Notes under the pieces: model-generated
Databases searched by the model: none
What the model was told of the DNA's origin: nothing
The model's input: the letters and a program-made list of their open reading frames with translations, nothing else
In this document: positions 11,662 through 23,940 of the stretch, piece by piece
Layout of the letters: each line of letters opens with the position of its first letter
Position numbering within the stretch: position 1 is the first letter of the stretch
Translations under genes and position numbers: made by a program
Assembly (NCBI GenBank): GCA_039111635.1
Contig: JBCAQO010000006.1
Location: 1,922,001 to 1,986,000, forward strand
DNA from: Heterobasidion occidentale
Taxonomy: Eukaryota; Basidiomycota; Agaricomycetes; Russulales; Bondarzewiaceae
DNA: 64,000 nt
Direction of reading: 5' to 3'

Positions 11662-12888
11662 TCAAAATTTTAAACCTAGATCTTTTAACTTGTATCGGTC
11701 TTGAGATAGATGCCAATGACTGTGAGGGGCATTAAGGCCAATGTTTCTAACAACAATCGAGAGCATGCTTACACGTAGCCGTATTGACAGAATCTCCAGG
11801 CCCGGATCGCTTTAGGGCATGGAGCGATAGTTGCGAGTATGGAAGATGTCGAGGAATGCAGGTCATTCGCTATTTCAGCGAGTACTTGTATCGGGGCCTT
11901 CTCTTCGACAAAGGCGCGTGTATGGATGTAGTTGGCTGATTCTCCCGCGTGCTCCTCCTTGTAAAATCTGTATAGAAGAGCAACACTGATTAAGTGAATG
12001 ACAGACGGGACTTTTGGGAAGGTATACATACGACAGTAGATCATTCGCCAGATCTATCCATAGCACCATGTCCGGCATGACTTGTATATATTCCATGATA
12101 TCAACACCAAGTCTCTTGGGAAACATTAAGAATGCAAATCCTTCTGCTACGCCAGTACGTTCGCGCAAAAACCACGGGAAGCGATGGGCTTCACGGACCA
12201 AGGGAAGCTCCTGAATCTTCTTTTCGACTGAGAAGAAGGTGAAGAATTCAAGTGCGCTGGCGATGATGCAGTTAGCTGCATATGCATCATAGTACTGGTA
12301 AATTCTCATGAAAACTTCGGCAGCTGCATCGAGCACGGGATCCAGCTGTGGCTGACGGCGCAAAAAGCGCTCTTGGAAGGCCACGACGGAGGTGTGATCC
12401 TTGGAGACCATGTCGTCGATGTAAATCATATACCTTTGAATCTTCTTATCAAGACGCTGTCCAATAATTGTCGCTAGATGCTTCCGTACCAGGTGAACTT
12501 CGCTATGATTATTTTTTCGGCGAGGTTGCAGTCTCGATAAATAATCTACAGACCAAATGTAGACGTCAGCGCTCCCCCGAGTAACGATCGAACGACAACA
12601 AGATATTACCTCAGCATAGCTAGCGGCCCAATGAAGCGTTCTTTCTAGCTGATCGCAACAGATGCCAAGGTCATGCATTTCGTTGTACATGGCTTCTTCA
12701 AGTTGCACGTTGGTGTCCTGTATCGCCTGCGGCTTGTAATCTATGTCTCGCAAAAAGGTTTTGAAAATAGAGGTTATGGCATCTGGAAAACAAGATGAAT
12801 CGTGTACACCCCGAAACACAATGAGACAGAACATACTCAGGTCACTTGCCGAGATCTTATCTTTCTCAAGAGTTGGGTTCCTTGTCAT
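11662..12888 (-). CDS. TRI5-like sesquiterpene synthase
   Basis: A class I terpene cyclase of the trichodiene-synthase-like family, which ionises farnesyl diphosphate. After splicing, the start MTRNPTLEKDKISASD runs to about 311 residues. The Asp-rich motif is YIDDMVSKDH (D100, D101, D106), and the NSE triad is NDLLSFYKEE (N224, S228, E232). The last exon supplies the conserved C-terminal pair in WHLSQDRYKLKDL, after a GTAAGC donor at about 11769; stopping at the earlier TAA would lose it. Several other introns are needed: one of 54 nt near 12830, one of 64 nt that joins SYAE to IIYRDCN, one of 55 nt that joins KFTW to YMIYIDD, and one between NDLLS and FYKEE. No P450 or other tailoring gene lies nearby. 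The product cannot be predicted. Confidence 0.9.
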
Positions 12889-13945
12889 GGTTGATTATTG
12901 GATGAGAAGCTATGAAACTGCACAGTTTTGATACTTCAATAGAGTGTTTAGATGTGGAACGAAGGCAGACTGTTGGAAATCTTGAGTCCGGCACTGCATG
13001 GCCTTTTATACAGCTGTCATATTGACGGCCAAAGCGTCAATACGGTGAGCTGAATGGCATTGCGCTCACTGTGCATGGCGGGATTGAATGTCGTTACATT
13101 ATCTGCTTCATTCCATATATCTTCTGACATCAAGAAGTGCTCCGGCCTCAGGGTCAAATGATTGATCTTATTGCAATCCCGGCTTCGCACTAAAAGAAAG
13201 TTTGAGCCATAAGCGGCATCTCCAGACAGCCGTCCCCATAGCGTTGGCGCTCCAGCGCTCTCTCTCTAGGTCTGTGGCCGGTATCATGCGAAATTCACGG
13301 TCGTCGAGGGTACACCGTGCCGCCCGAGGATGCTAGGGAATGACTGAAGTAGTAAAAGCACAAAACAATCGAGCCGCCCGGTTATGACAATACTTTTAGA
13401 ATCTCATACTTGCATCCTTGGTACCTACGGTTCTAGGTTTCAGATTAGTATTTTGCGGCGTTGAGCTTTTGCGTGACCACGATCTGTATCGTAGCGTCTC
13501 CTGGAAGCGGAGTTGGAATGCGGCAACCACGGCTTCGTGACATCGTCATGACCCCTCAAAACCACCGGAAACGTTCCGCTCAATGACATACTAGCCTTCC
13601 GGTATATTCAAGTACACAGGAAGGTAGTGTGAGTGTTTGCCAGTATTCATGCCGAGTCTCACCCTCTCAGAGTCCCACCTCAAAGCTAGGGAATATTTTT
13701 ACAGTTTTCTTACCGAACAGTGCAGGAGTGATAGTATTCATGTACATGGCCACAAAAGATGGATTCCTTGGTAGCATGGCATATTCGTTTGACGATGGAC
13801 AGAACATCCAGATCGATTGTATTCATCATGTGAGATACCGCCTCAAAGACATATCACGGGTATCATCAACAGTGTGTTGCAGTGGTGTTGAAAAGAATTG
13901 GAACCCCCAAGAGAAACAATAACGGGTATCGATACAGAAATGACA
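12889..13945. other. Intergenic, AT-richer than the genes
   Basis: No gene is seen. It lies upstream of the terpene cyclase and downstream of the GH55 gene, so it must hold the cyclase promoter. Confidence 0.5.
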
Positions 13946-16900
13946 CTATGAGCGCGTCCAAGACGTTACGGTCTCCGAAAAGCCGTTCGTGTTGTCGGCC
14001 TCGTTGATGATGCCATTCTCGTTGACACTGACTTGGAAGGCAGTCCCCACTGTGTTCAAGCTGTAAATGCTGACTGTCGAGCTCGAGTCGACGTCGACGA
14101 TTTGCTGCTGGCAGTTGAAAGTACTGCTGCACGTGGTGGCATAGTTCTAGATATTCTCCGAATTAGTTGGTCGGGTCACTTTGGTACAGTCACTGCGTAC
14201 CTGGAAGAAGCTGTAATGTCCGGCACCTACGCACGTTGAGAATTATTTCAGTGAATCCTTCCATGACCGTAATGATATAAAGACGAACCAAAGACTAGAA
14301 TATTATTCGAGTTTTGAACATGAAGTCCCCATGCAGCGGCCTCTCCATTGAATACGGGGTCATCATATGCACTGTTGGAAGTGAACGGTGCGGGAGGGAC
14401 TGGATTTGGTTGGTAGTATGGCTGTGAAGAAATGCTGAACAAACGTTCGAAAAGGAAAAATTCTATACTTACCGTCTCGGTCTGGATCAAGCCCATGTAA
14501 TGATTTTCGGCATCAGCTAAACCATACTGATAAAGGGTATGATGTTCGGCTGCACGGCGTCATTCATGAGAGATAATTCTACGCCAGCGTAAAACGTACG
14601 TACAGGCTGAAATGTGAAGTCAGTTACGATCCATCCCAAGTGTGATATGAGACTTACATGTCCCAATCATCCAAACAGGCCCCTGAGACTGCGAGAATAT
14701 CCCTCGTCCACTATATGCAGTGATCTGCGTTCCACCGCCGTCTACATCATGATCAGCCAACCAAACCCATGTGCCCTTCGCAAAAGTTTGTCAATTGAAC
14801 AATAATGCAAAACTCTCGTCATACCTCAAGGTATGCGCTGGATCCGGAGGTCAAGTGCAATGCCATAAAGGCAGCAAAACAATTGTCACCAGTATCCTGC
14901 AACGTGGCAGCACATTGTGCAGTCTGCATGTTGGTGCCGGCGGCTATGCACGACGTATTAGATTTAAGACTGGAGCGCCGTGACCAAACTCACCGCCACC
15001 GAGTCTCGATGCAAAGGCGAGTCAACATCAGCATCCCGTCTCTACAGACAAATCAATACACAGACCTGATCAACGAGTCCCACATGCCAGCGGCAGCGGG
15101 TTGTCCAGATGGATCGTGCACGTTCCACTCAACGACAATAGCACCATTTGCTTCCAGACAAGTCAGCGCTCCTATAAACGTATATGAACTTGGAAATATT
15201 TACCAGGGGCTCTAGTGGTAAACAGGATATCTGAAATCTCCGCCACGCCCACCGAGTTTGCAGCACCGACTTGGACAACCACCTGAGGAATGTTCTGATT
15301 TGTGAAGGCGCTGCCAGACCCCATTATATTTGACCATGCCTCGCCCACGATCTGGACGCCAGCAGGAATCTTGAGCGTGGAAGTAACAATATATGTTCCA
15401 GCATCGAAGTAGATAATTTTGCATCCAGCGAACTGGTTGCAACGAGATGAATAGTTGATGATTCAAAGAGAAAAAGAGAGCGAACCTTATCGAAAACAGC
15501 CTGCAATGCAGCTGTGTCGTCGGTATTGCCGTCGCCCTTTGCACCCTGAGACTTTACGCTGACAAACTGTGAGGGGGAATAGTCGGCATATGTAGGGCGA
15601 CCCTTGCTGACGATCCTGCTAGTACTATCCAACAAAGAAGAGGCTTTCGGAATCGATGGAATCGATGCCTGTACAAATCTTCCCGTCGGATTCGTGCCGG
15701 TATAGATATTGCCCTGTGCCCAAGAGTTGATAGTAGTGGTCCCTCCTGCAAGCACGACCGCGCCGCCTGTTACACCAACAGCAGTGGGGACATTGTTGAG
15801 CTTGATGTTGTTCAAGACCAGCGACCCCAAAAGCTGTCCATTGCTGGGAAGGGAGGTTTGCACAAACACGGGCGTGTTAGTAACTACGGCATCGATGATC
15901 GCTTCAGCCTCGATTCCCTACAGAAATTACACATGTCTGGTTAATGTAAGAATAAATGAATACTATCGGAAGGGGCTTACCTGAGGGGATCCGCTCGTTG
16001 ACCCTATTGATAGATCGAATCCAATCTTCAATCTCGCGTTAGCATGCCAGTCAGCTTGATCATAGGTTCTGCTCACCTGGCAGTTGTTGATCGTGACGCC
16101 TTGGAATGTCCACCCTAAAAAGCGCATTGAGGTGGTGCATTCAACCAGCGGCGTTTCACACTGCCTTACCCCAGTTCCATACTCCGAAGAACGCTGATAA
16201 ATTAAGATGCTGTGTTGGTTAACACGGAATGGATTGATGAATTTCAACCCGTCACCTGTGTTAGCGTTATTGACCGTGATGTTGCGCACAGTGAACCTTC
16301 GGGGATGTCAATCAATGATTCAGTCCCGAAGAACACAGTTCACATACTGTTGATTTCCAGCCCAGATACCGAATTGGCCTTGCATAGCGTCAGTCAAACG
16401 ATACGAGAGCATCTCTCAAACAAGTCATACCTCCATTAAATACAAGATCTTACGGGCAGCACACAAAAATCACTCGAGGGTCAGCTATAAGCGTACAGAA
16501 TCCCCGCAGATGATATACCTCCTATGAAACCACCGCTGGAAAAGTCGATTGCAGAAGAATGAAGCTTCGGTCGACAGGTGGCAGAAGAAAACACATACCT
16601 TCCATTCTCCATCCAGATGCCTTGGACAATGTGTTCTTCTAAGGCTTTGCTCTGGAGAAGAAAAAAAGCGCGCTCACCTTGGTGCGCGTTTCCGCTTGCA
16701 GTCGACATGTGGAACACGATGTTGTACAACGATGTTACTTGGGAGACTTGCCAGTGAATACCGGTAGCGGAAGCGGAAGCTGGCATGTTTGTGACATCAA
16801 TGATGAAATTCCTCACTGACCGATAGCTGACCGCACGATGATAAGAGTGAGCTATGCATTCAACGACGGAAAAAAAGACAACCATACAAATTATTCTGGT

Positions 16901-17625
16901 TGATATACCACTGGGCACCATTACCCCCGGGTATATAAGGATCGGCATCTTCGAGGAATGATCAGTCCTTGTAGCAGGGTGTCCGGGAAATGCTATCCAC
17001 CGATGACTGCTATTCCAGTGAAGCCTGCGCTAGCAAGCAAAGTTGGGGGACGCCTAGCATCTCCGACTATAGCTGTATAGTAGTAGGCGATAAGCGGGGC
17101 CGACACCAGATAAGTTCTGCACGATCTGATGAGCGATTGATCTCGCTTGCTGAAATGGAAACGCCAACCCTTGGGGAAAGTAGACCAAGGCAGGTGTCGT
17201 GCTGTCAATACTGATCAACATCGTTCCCGAAGAAATGGATCACCGTCAAGCATACCTCGAAGAATCGCATCCCTGTCCGCAACGTCCGCCAGAGCTGATT
17301 GCAGAGCTATCATATTCAAGTAAATTCATTAGCATGCATCTGTCATATGGAGGAGAATGACAACGTCATACTTAATGGCGGTCGTGTCGTCTGTAACACC
17401 GTCACCTTTCGCGCCAAAATCCTTCACGTTGCGAAAGACAGTGTAGCCTGCAGGACCGAACGCGGAAGTGCCCTGATGCGCAATGTTTTGCAGCCAGTAT
17501 GGGTCGTCTGCACCAGCAGTGCCCTCTCCGAGTGGACCTGTGCATTGAGAGCCTAGTCCAGACACTAGTGTCAAGGAGTTGGACAGCAAGAACAGCAACA
17601 GCGAGACGACAATGGACAGATGCAT
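13946..17625 (-). CDS. GH55 exo-beta-1,3-glucanase, secreted
   Basis: Glycoside hydrolase family 55 enzymes release glucose from beta-1,3-glucan outside the cell. The chosen ATG at 17625 gives a signal peptide (MHLSIVVSLLLFLLSNSLTL). The mature part carries the two pectate-lyase-3 type beta-helix starts diagnostic of the family: FRNVKDFGAKGDGVTDDT near the N-terminus and FVSVKSQGAKGDGNTDDT in the middle (about 15480-15580). Downstream of the second are YFDAGTYIVTS and VGEAWSNIMGSG. The ORF is broken by many introns over 3.7 kb. The C-terminus reads NENGIINEADNTNGFSET, with the TAG stop at 13946-13948. Individual exon edges in 14240-14800 and 16100-17200 were not all resolved. It could serve self-wall remodelling or attack on other glucans. 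Confidence 0.9.
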
Positions 17626-18980
17626 GGCGAGCGTCACGGTCCAGACAGTGAGTGGAGGTGACAAGGATGGCTGTCGGATCCGCCCAAGGACGAAACGTTC
17701 TTATATAGCTCCGTCCAACCTTATCCGCCTACCAATACGTCGAGAACCGCGATTCATACATGAGGAACACACTTAGCAACTCGCCCATCTTGCACAAGAT
17801 TGGGCAGAGTTTACATCAACCCCAGCCGCTCGCAGAACACCAGCCAATGCGTCCGAGCCAGCTATCGAGGCCTAGGTGTGATGGAGTCTCCTGACAAGTT
17901 CGCGCTTGCTGTTGGTCTATGGGCGGCGGTGTTAATACACGCGGTGCGATACATGTGGCACTTGGTGCTGAGAACCTTCATCGTGGATGGTGCTCAGGTG
18001 GTGTGACCCCGTGTGTCTGCGTGGCGTATGACGATGCTGGCACACCGAACGAGTGCAGCTGAAAGCGTCGTCTGCAGAAGCATACGCGTGCCCGGAGCTT
18101 CGACAACAAACTTTGCAAACGCCGTGCCTATCCGAGCCGTCATCGCGTATTCTTGGATCGTAACGCTCCCGAAGAACGCCCGCTCACCTCGCCGGCTGTA
18201 GCACACAACGGAAGAGCCTGAGCAATTTGCAACTCATTTGAGGCTCAAGCCTCACAGGCGTCCAATGCCGGTGGAAGAGGTCTAGCCGAACAGCTCAGAA
18301 GTAGAAGATCGGGTGATCCATGGAAAACGGGGAACAAGAGCAGGAGGTCCGGATGTAAGTTCAAGGTGTGTGAGATAGCCATCGCCGATAATTTCAATGA
18401 GCACCGGACACACTGGCATGATGAAGGGAGAAAATCGAGGCAAACCCAACAAAAGGAAGGCCCCAGTCGAGTCGAGTCGACATCATGGCGCTATCGTGGA
18501 TCTGATCCCGCCAGATCCCGCCATGCTGTCCATTGTCCACAAAACAGCGCTCATGCCACGAAAGAACTATTCCTGGCGGTGAGGTTCTCGTTGGCGAATC
18601 AACAAAGATGATAGGCACGACGAGGAACAGCGAGGAACCGCATTCAGATTCTGTCTCGTGAGCACCGGTAAACTCTAAAAAGCTCGAAACGGAACATCAG
18701 ATCCAGTGCCCCAGTCTGCCAGCGTTCGAGCAGAAAGAAGCCAAGTCGTATATTTAGGTCCACGACTCAAGTACGCCGACTGAACAATCCATTCAAGACC
18801 AACGGAATAAAGTAAATGATACAATAGTGACGACGAAATCCGGTAGCATCGAGACGCCAAAACGGAAAGAAAGTAAATAGAATAAGTAGGTTTATGCACA
18901 AACGAATTCCAAGATATACCAGCATCGACAAGAATGTTCAGCGAAAAAGCAACCGTCGTATGTATGTTGTCCGACTTGGT
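17626..18980. other. Intergenic, no gene seen
   Basis: About 1.35 kb with only short open frames. It includes the promoter of the GH55 gene and the 3' flank of the following minus-strand gene. Confidence 0.5.
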
Positions 18981-20659
18981 TTACACGACGGCATCATCCT
19001 CGGCGTCAGCTTCAGCGGATTCCACCTCCATTGTGAGCCAGTTCACGACAGCACCCGCCGCGGGGCTAAGAGGGACATGGGTCTCCTGGCCGAGTATGTC
19101 AAGCAGCCGCTTACCCACCGAGATGGTATATTCTTCCGCTCTGGCAGGCTTGGCGAGACACTCCGCCTTGTACCGTTCCTCCGAAAGCCCGAGCATAGAT
19201 GCCACGGTGCGTGCGTTTGACCCATGGGAGGGGAACACGTACGCATTGAACAGAACGGGCAGGGCGATCAAGGTAGATATATCCGCCGTGGACTCCTCCA
19301 GGTCCTTGAGATCCAAGACAGGCCCGCACGTGTTGACCAGCTCGAGGAGTGAGATGAGCGATTGGAGCTGGGTGAATGCGTCATCTACGGCCTCCCTCGC
19401 GAACCGCAAACGTTCTTTCTCAGCACCCGGACGAGGGAGCGTGCGCAGGAGATCGTAGAGCATACGGGTGTCCGTAATCACAGACGGGGGCGCACGCTCG
19501 GCGTGTGGGGAGGGAGGACGAGAAGGGGGGAGCTTGAGCATGAACCTCGAGGATGGAGGAGTAGTAGGAGGGGTGGTGCCACGGCCTTTCTTGGTAACTA
19601 CAGGGAGGGTAGCAGGAGAGGAAGGTGGCGTAGACGGTAATGGGAAGCGGTTGGAGAGCGCCACGAGCCCACTCCATACCAGGGCGATGAGATGAGTCGC
19701 GAGAGTCGCCTGTGACGCAGACGTGGCAAAGTAGAGAGAAAGTGCGCTCGCATAAACAGGCATGACGGCCTGTAGTGCAGCAATGGATGGATGCTGTGAA
19801 GTACCGGCTTTTGACATCAATGTCACCTTGGACGCCGAAGTGCTTGGCGGACCGTTGGGGGCTGGTGCGATCTCCAGTGCAGCAATGAGACGCATCAAAT
19901 CATCCACTATTCCAGCAGCGAGGGGATTGATGACTCGGTTGACCAAAGCGGTTAGACCATCTCTGATTGGCTTCAACCCGTCAGCTCTGGAGTCGGTATC
20001 AATCCCCAGACGCAGATCATCGAACGTGTCCAGCAGCTCGCCAGCAAGGGTGGCATAGCCTAGGGCGTGCATCTGAGTCGAGTTTGGATGTGGTGCCTGA
20101 GGCGTCGGCACAGCGGGGCTGAGGAAAGCGGGGGAGGACAGAAGTACTAAAAGCTGTGCAGAGACGGTGGAGAGGAGAGTAGATAGAGGCCGATGCAGCG
20201 CGCGGAGGACAGCCTTGCGGAGGTGAACGTCGCGTGCAGCATTCAACTCGCTGCAGCTGAATGTGAGTGACACGTGCGATAAGAGAAGTGTTTGGTGAGC
20301 ACGCACGTTGAGATGAGGGCGCCTAACGCACGTCCACGGCCAGGCGGAATCGGTCGCTTGCCGTTTACCTGCTCATTGGCAGCAGCTGGCCCCGTGGGTT
20401 GTGCAAGCACCTTTGCGACAGCCTCGTTCAGCCTGAAGCTGAGGACCTCCAGATAGGAACCATCCTGCACGATGGCAGCCGCGGGCGCCGGCGCTGGCGC
20501 AGGGGATGGGCGTCTGAAGCTTGTGAGGGAGAGCTTGTGACTGTTGCGAGGTGCCCTGTCAACTGAGACAGCCGCATCGGGACGCGCGGCGAGAGGGGCA
20601 GGGGACGAAGGGCGACTAGAGGGACGGAAGAGGGAGGATGGCTTCAGTGCGTGCATCAT
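18981..20659 (-). CDS. Unknown helical protein with Pro/Ser-rich insertions
   Basis: Not recognised. The start MMHALKPSSLFRPSSRPSS is at 20659. A single intron near 20250-20310 splices ALIST to CSELNAARDVHL in frame, giving about 535 residues. After a Pro/Ala/Ser-rich N-terminus, the protein is helical and rich in Leu and Ala (VLRALHRPLSTLLSTVSAQL, a GYATLAGELLDTFDDLRLG-like stretch and others). A Pro/Ser-rich disordered insert lies around 19490-19640. The C-terminal helical part ends in acidic AEADAEDDAVV. No signal peptide or transmembrane helix stands out. Long helical layout suggests a scaffold or regulator, but no function can be assigned. The gene is credible because of its long open frame and clean intron. 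Confidence 0.75.
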
Positions 20660-22449
20660 GGTGGCAGGTATTATGGTATTGGTTGGCGAAGAAGTGTCGA
20701 GAGGATAGGTATGCGGTCGGCAAGGGGTGTGCGTTGTTTTCGTGTTTTTCTTTCTTTCTTAGCGGATGTCTGGGAAGCAAGCGACCGAATAGCGAGAGTA
20801 CAGAGGCTATTTATCCCATGAGTTGAGCGGAGGGCAATGAGAAGGTCGGTGTGAAGGGCGCAGGGAGCACTAAGGGGGCCTGTCGGTGTCGACGAGGAGG
20901 AATGCAAGTGGTCCGAAGAGAATGTTGTTGATCTGATGTGTGCTGTTTCATATATGAGCGGGTGGGCCTATCACGGAATGCGAGACGGACGAGCATACCA
21001 AATGCCGGTTGAAGGAGATACCATAGAATAGATTGTGGAACAAAGGGGTTGTAGCAGCAGCGGTGGGGAGAGGCGACAGCGCAGCGGGAGGAGAACTCCT
21101 TGGTGAAAGAAAAACTGGGCCAATCGATGCAGCCTGTTATATAAACTCTCTTTTCCCACGCCTGCTACGTACGCGGAACTTCTCCTCGCCGGCTCTCCTT
21201 AGCCCCCTCTGTAATAGGGAGATCAGACGACTGCATCGTGCAGCGCAGCGCTCAGCTATCGAGTCAGGCAGCCTCATCTGCACCATCGTTCTTCTCTCGC
21301 AGTCTTGGCTGCACAACATATCAGCAGTCTTCGCTATAGGAGTCAGAGATTCCCCTTTCCTATGATATGTGGACCTCATGCTCATCCAGCGGCCAGACAG
21401 TAAGCTCCGGTCCTATCTTCTGCCGCGGACCTCACGGATAAGACTCTTCAGAAAGAGTAATCCCGTTCCCCATCGGCGAACTGACTTGTGGCCCAAGCCA
21501 TGTTTGTGCCGCCACAACCACCGCACTCCACGCCAGCTCTCTATCGACCAGTACCGGCATTCTACACTAGCACAGACATCGAAGAGAAGCATCGAGGGGC
21601 ACAGAAGGACCTGGTGTATTCTCGGATTCTCTGTGTCGTCATCCGTTCTGAATACGGCCCGACTAGCGTTGCCACAAGAATTGCACAATGCAGGGCATAC
21701 ATGCCAATTCATTCATTTGCTCAGGAATCCCTCAAATCTCTCTATTGACACTTCTGGTATACTTCTAGGCTTACATGCGAGTGCTTTGAAATTGGCTCTC
21801 GTCGATCGCTGACTCCACTGGAAAGATTATGCAGGTTTGATCCTGCCGATCAGATTCCAATGCCCCGAAAGTAGGTATGTTTCAAGCTGAGAGATTGTTG
21901 CCGTTGATCAGTGATCATCATGTCTGATGAACTGCGACACAAGAGACCCATCGCAGATATCAGCATCATATTCCCAGAATTCATGAGTTGCACAATCGTC
22001 CTCGATGACGGAAAATCTTGCCTATCGGTATCGCGCGCGCTTGCGTTCCTGCACCATCTCACTCAGTGCAGGCCCCTTTCGATTTCTTCCATCCGGAGAA
22101 GCAGTCAGTTCTGCTTCGAATATCCGTCGATCAGTCTCAACGAGAAGGGGAAACTCATGCCTGTATTGAGCTTCATTCATTAGAATGTCACCTGTCAAGC
22201 ATATCAGTGATAGCTCCTGTTCATGCGGTTCTGTCTCCTGGCAGCTCCAGCGCTCAGTGAGCACCACTTCCAGGCATTGGCCATCTGCTCCTGCAGACTC
22301 TGCTCTTGAGTACCACGAGCCCTTGCAATGCCCTTGCCGCCACAGACAGCCGGCGGCTGCCGCCGCGGAGTTGCAAATCCATAATCCAAATTTCAGAGCA
22401 GAAGTGGCCGGCGGCACCGTTCCTTCCACAGTAAGTGAGTAACTTCAAA
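20660..22449. other. Intergenic, possible tiny genes but none supported
   Basis: This 1.8 kb lies between divergent genes. Two short stretches have gene-like composition: a plus-strand frame from the ATG near 21500, and a minus-strand frame around 22200-22389. Neither has a recognisable domain or a confirmed second exon, so I leave them out. A promoter for MRI1 must lie at the right end. Confidence 0.4.
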
Positions 22450-23940
22450 ATGGCAGCACTGGCATCCATCAGAACCCCGGATGACAAAATCGAAATCATA
22501 AACCAGCTTTTGCTTCCCCATACCACCGAATGGATCGAAGTCGACACGATCGAGCAGGCGCACGATGCAATCAAGACGATGAAGGTTTGTAGGTCACCAC
22601 TGCGCGCTGAACACCCTCCGCCTCGCATCGTACTCACGCTCGGGGGTTGCAGATTCGGGGCGCACCGGCGATTGCGTCTCTTGCAGCGCTCGCGTTCGCT
22701 CAGCATCTCTCGCGCGCACTGCGAGCCGATCCGCCACCGCTCTTCTTCTCGTCCGTGGGCGCCCTCGAATCGCACATCGTCCCCATCCTCGACTTCCTTT
22801 TCACCGCACGTCCGACAGCGGTTAATCTAGGCGCTGCGACCCGCAGATTATACCGCGCCTTCCAGGCCGCAGTGCAGGCCGGCAAAGACGTGCGCGCAGT
22901 CGCGCAGGTTCTGGTGGAAGAGGGGAAGAAGGTCGCGGACGAGGATGTCGGCAGGAACAAGGAGATGGCGAAGTGGGGAGGAGAGTGGCTGATAGAACAG
23001 GTGAAGGAGAAGGGTGAGACGGGGGAGGGACTGAATGTCCTGACGGTCTGCAATACTGGGTCGCTGGCCACCTCGGTGCGTTCACTCCACCCCGTCAGGT
23101 CATCTCCCCACTCATTCCGAACAGGGCTATGGAACCGCTCTAGGACTGATAACATATCTTCATGAGACTGCCAAGCTCGCAAGAGCATACTACACCCAGA
23201 CAGCCCCTTACCATCAGGGTTCTCGGTATGCTGTCATTGATCACGATGTCGTTCGCTGCTGACTATCTGGACCAGGCTGACCGCACTAGAACTTCAGACA
23301 CTCAAAATACCGTCCACCATGATTGTCGACACGATGGTAGGATCCCTCTTCCAGCATCACCACATTCACGCCGTCGGCGAGTAATCTTAAACTCTGACTG
23401 GCCGGATATGAACGGCTAAATCGAGGTGTATCGTAGCCGTCGGAGCGGACAGAATCGCACGTAATGGAGACACCGCAAATAAAGTATGCACACACCTATC
23501 GTGCGTATCTGATCTTCTGATCTTCCCTCACGCAGATCGGAACGTACAATGCTGCGGTACTCGCTGCACGCCACAATATTCCCTTCATCGTAGTTGCTCC
23601 GATCAGCACCGTCGATCTCGACGTTGCAGACGGCTCAAGGTGCGCAGGTAGCCTTCATTTCCAATGACGCAACTTAAACTTACCGATGCGCAGCATACCC
23701 ATCGAGCACCGCCCGCCGTTAGAAGCCTGCATCATTCGCGGCGCGCTGTATCCTCCCTCGCTTGACGCAGAGGGGAACAAAGAGCAAGCCGCCGTAATGA
23801 TCACGCCCGAAGGCCTGGACGGCGTGTACAACCCAAGCTTCGACGTCACTCCCGCAGAGTTGATTACCGCTATCGTGACTGAGAAAGGCGTGGCTGTAAA
23901 AGGGCCAGACGGGAACTTCGACCTCAGGGCAATCGTATGA
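22450..23940 (+). CDS. MRI1: Methylthioribose-1-phosphate isomerase
   Basis: This enzyme converts 5-methylthioribose-1-phosphate to the ribulose form in the methionine salvage pathway, in the cytosol. The protein starts [20 protein letters not shown] and contains [14 protein letters not shown]. The catalytic cysteine motif is [18 protein letters not shown] (C178). The catalytic aspartate lies in [20 protein letters not shown] (D258). Introns lie near 22590, 23080, 23227, 23377-23436, 23495 and 23660. The 23377-23436 intron must use a GC donor. Joining at CACGCCGTCG/CCGTCGGAGCG restores HAVAVGADR, while the nearest GT choices shift the frame or meet a stop. The end is DLRAIV with TGA at 23938. 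The length is normal for the family, about 380 residues. Confidence 0.93.
23377..23436 (+). other. MRI1: GC-AG intron in MRI1
   Basis: The intron starts GCGAGTAATC and ends TCGTAG, 60 nt. It is required for the frame across GADR. An in-frame TAA follows five bases into the intron, so it cannot be read through. Confidence 0.75.

Noticed and set aside
11769..11771. TAA as the stop of the terpene cyclase
   Set aside because: A GTAAGC donor overlaps it, and splicing adds the conserved WHLSQDRYKL segment with a natural stop at 11662.
11662..17625. Terpene cyclase and GH55 as part of one biosynthetic cluster
   Set aside because: No tailoring enzyme or regulator accompanies them, and a glucanase has no obvious role in terpene synthesis.
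21830..21860. TTTGATCCTGCC resembled the start of a small-subunit rRNA gene
   Set aside because: Only about a dozen bases match and no rRNA sequence follows.
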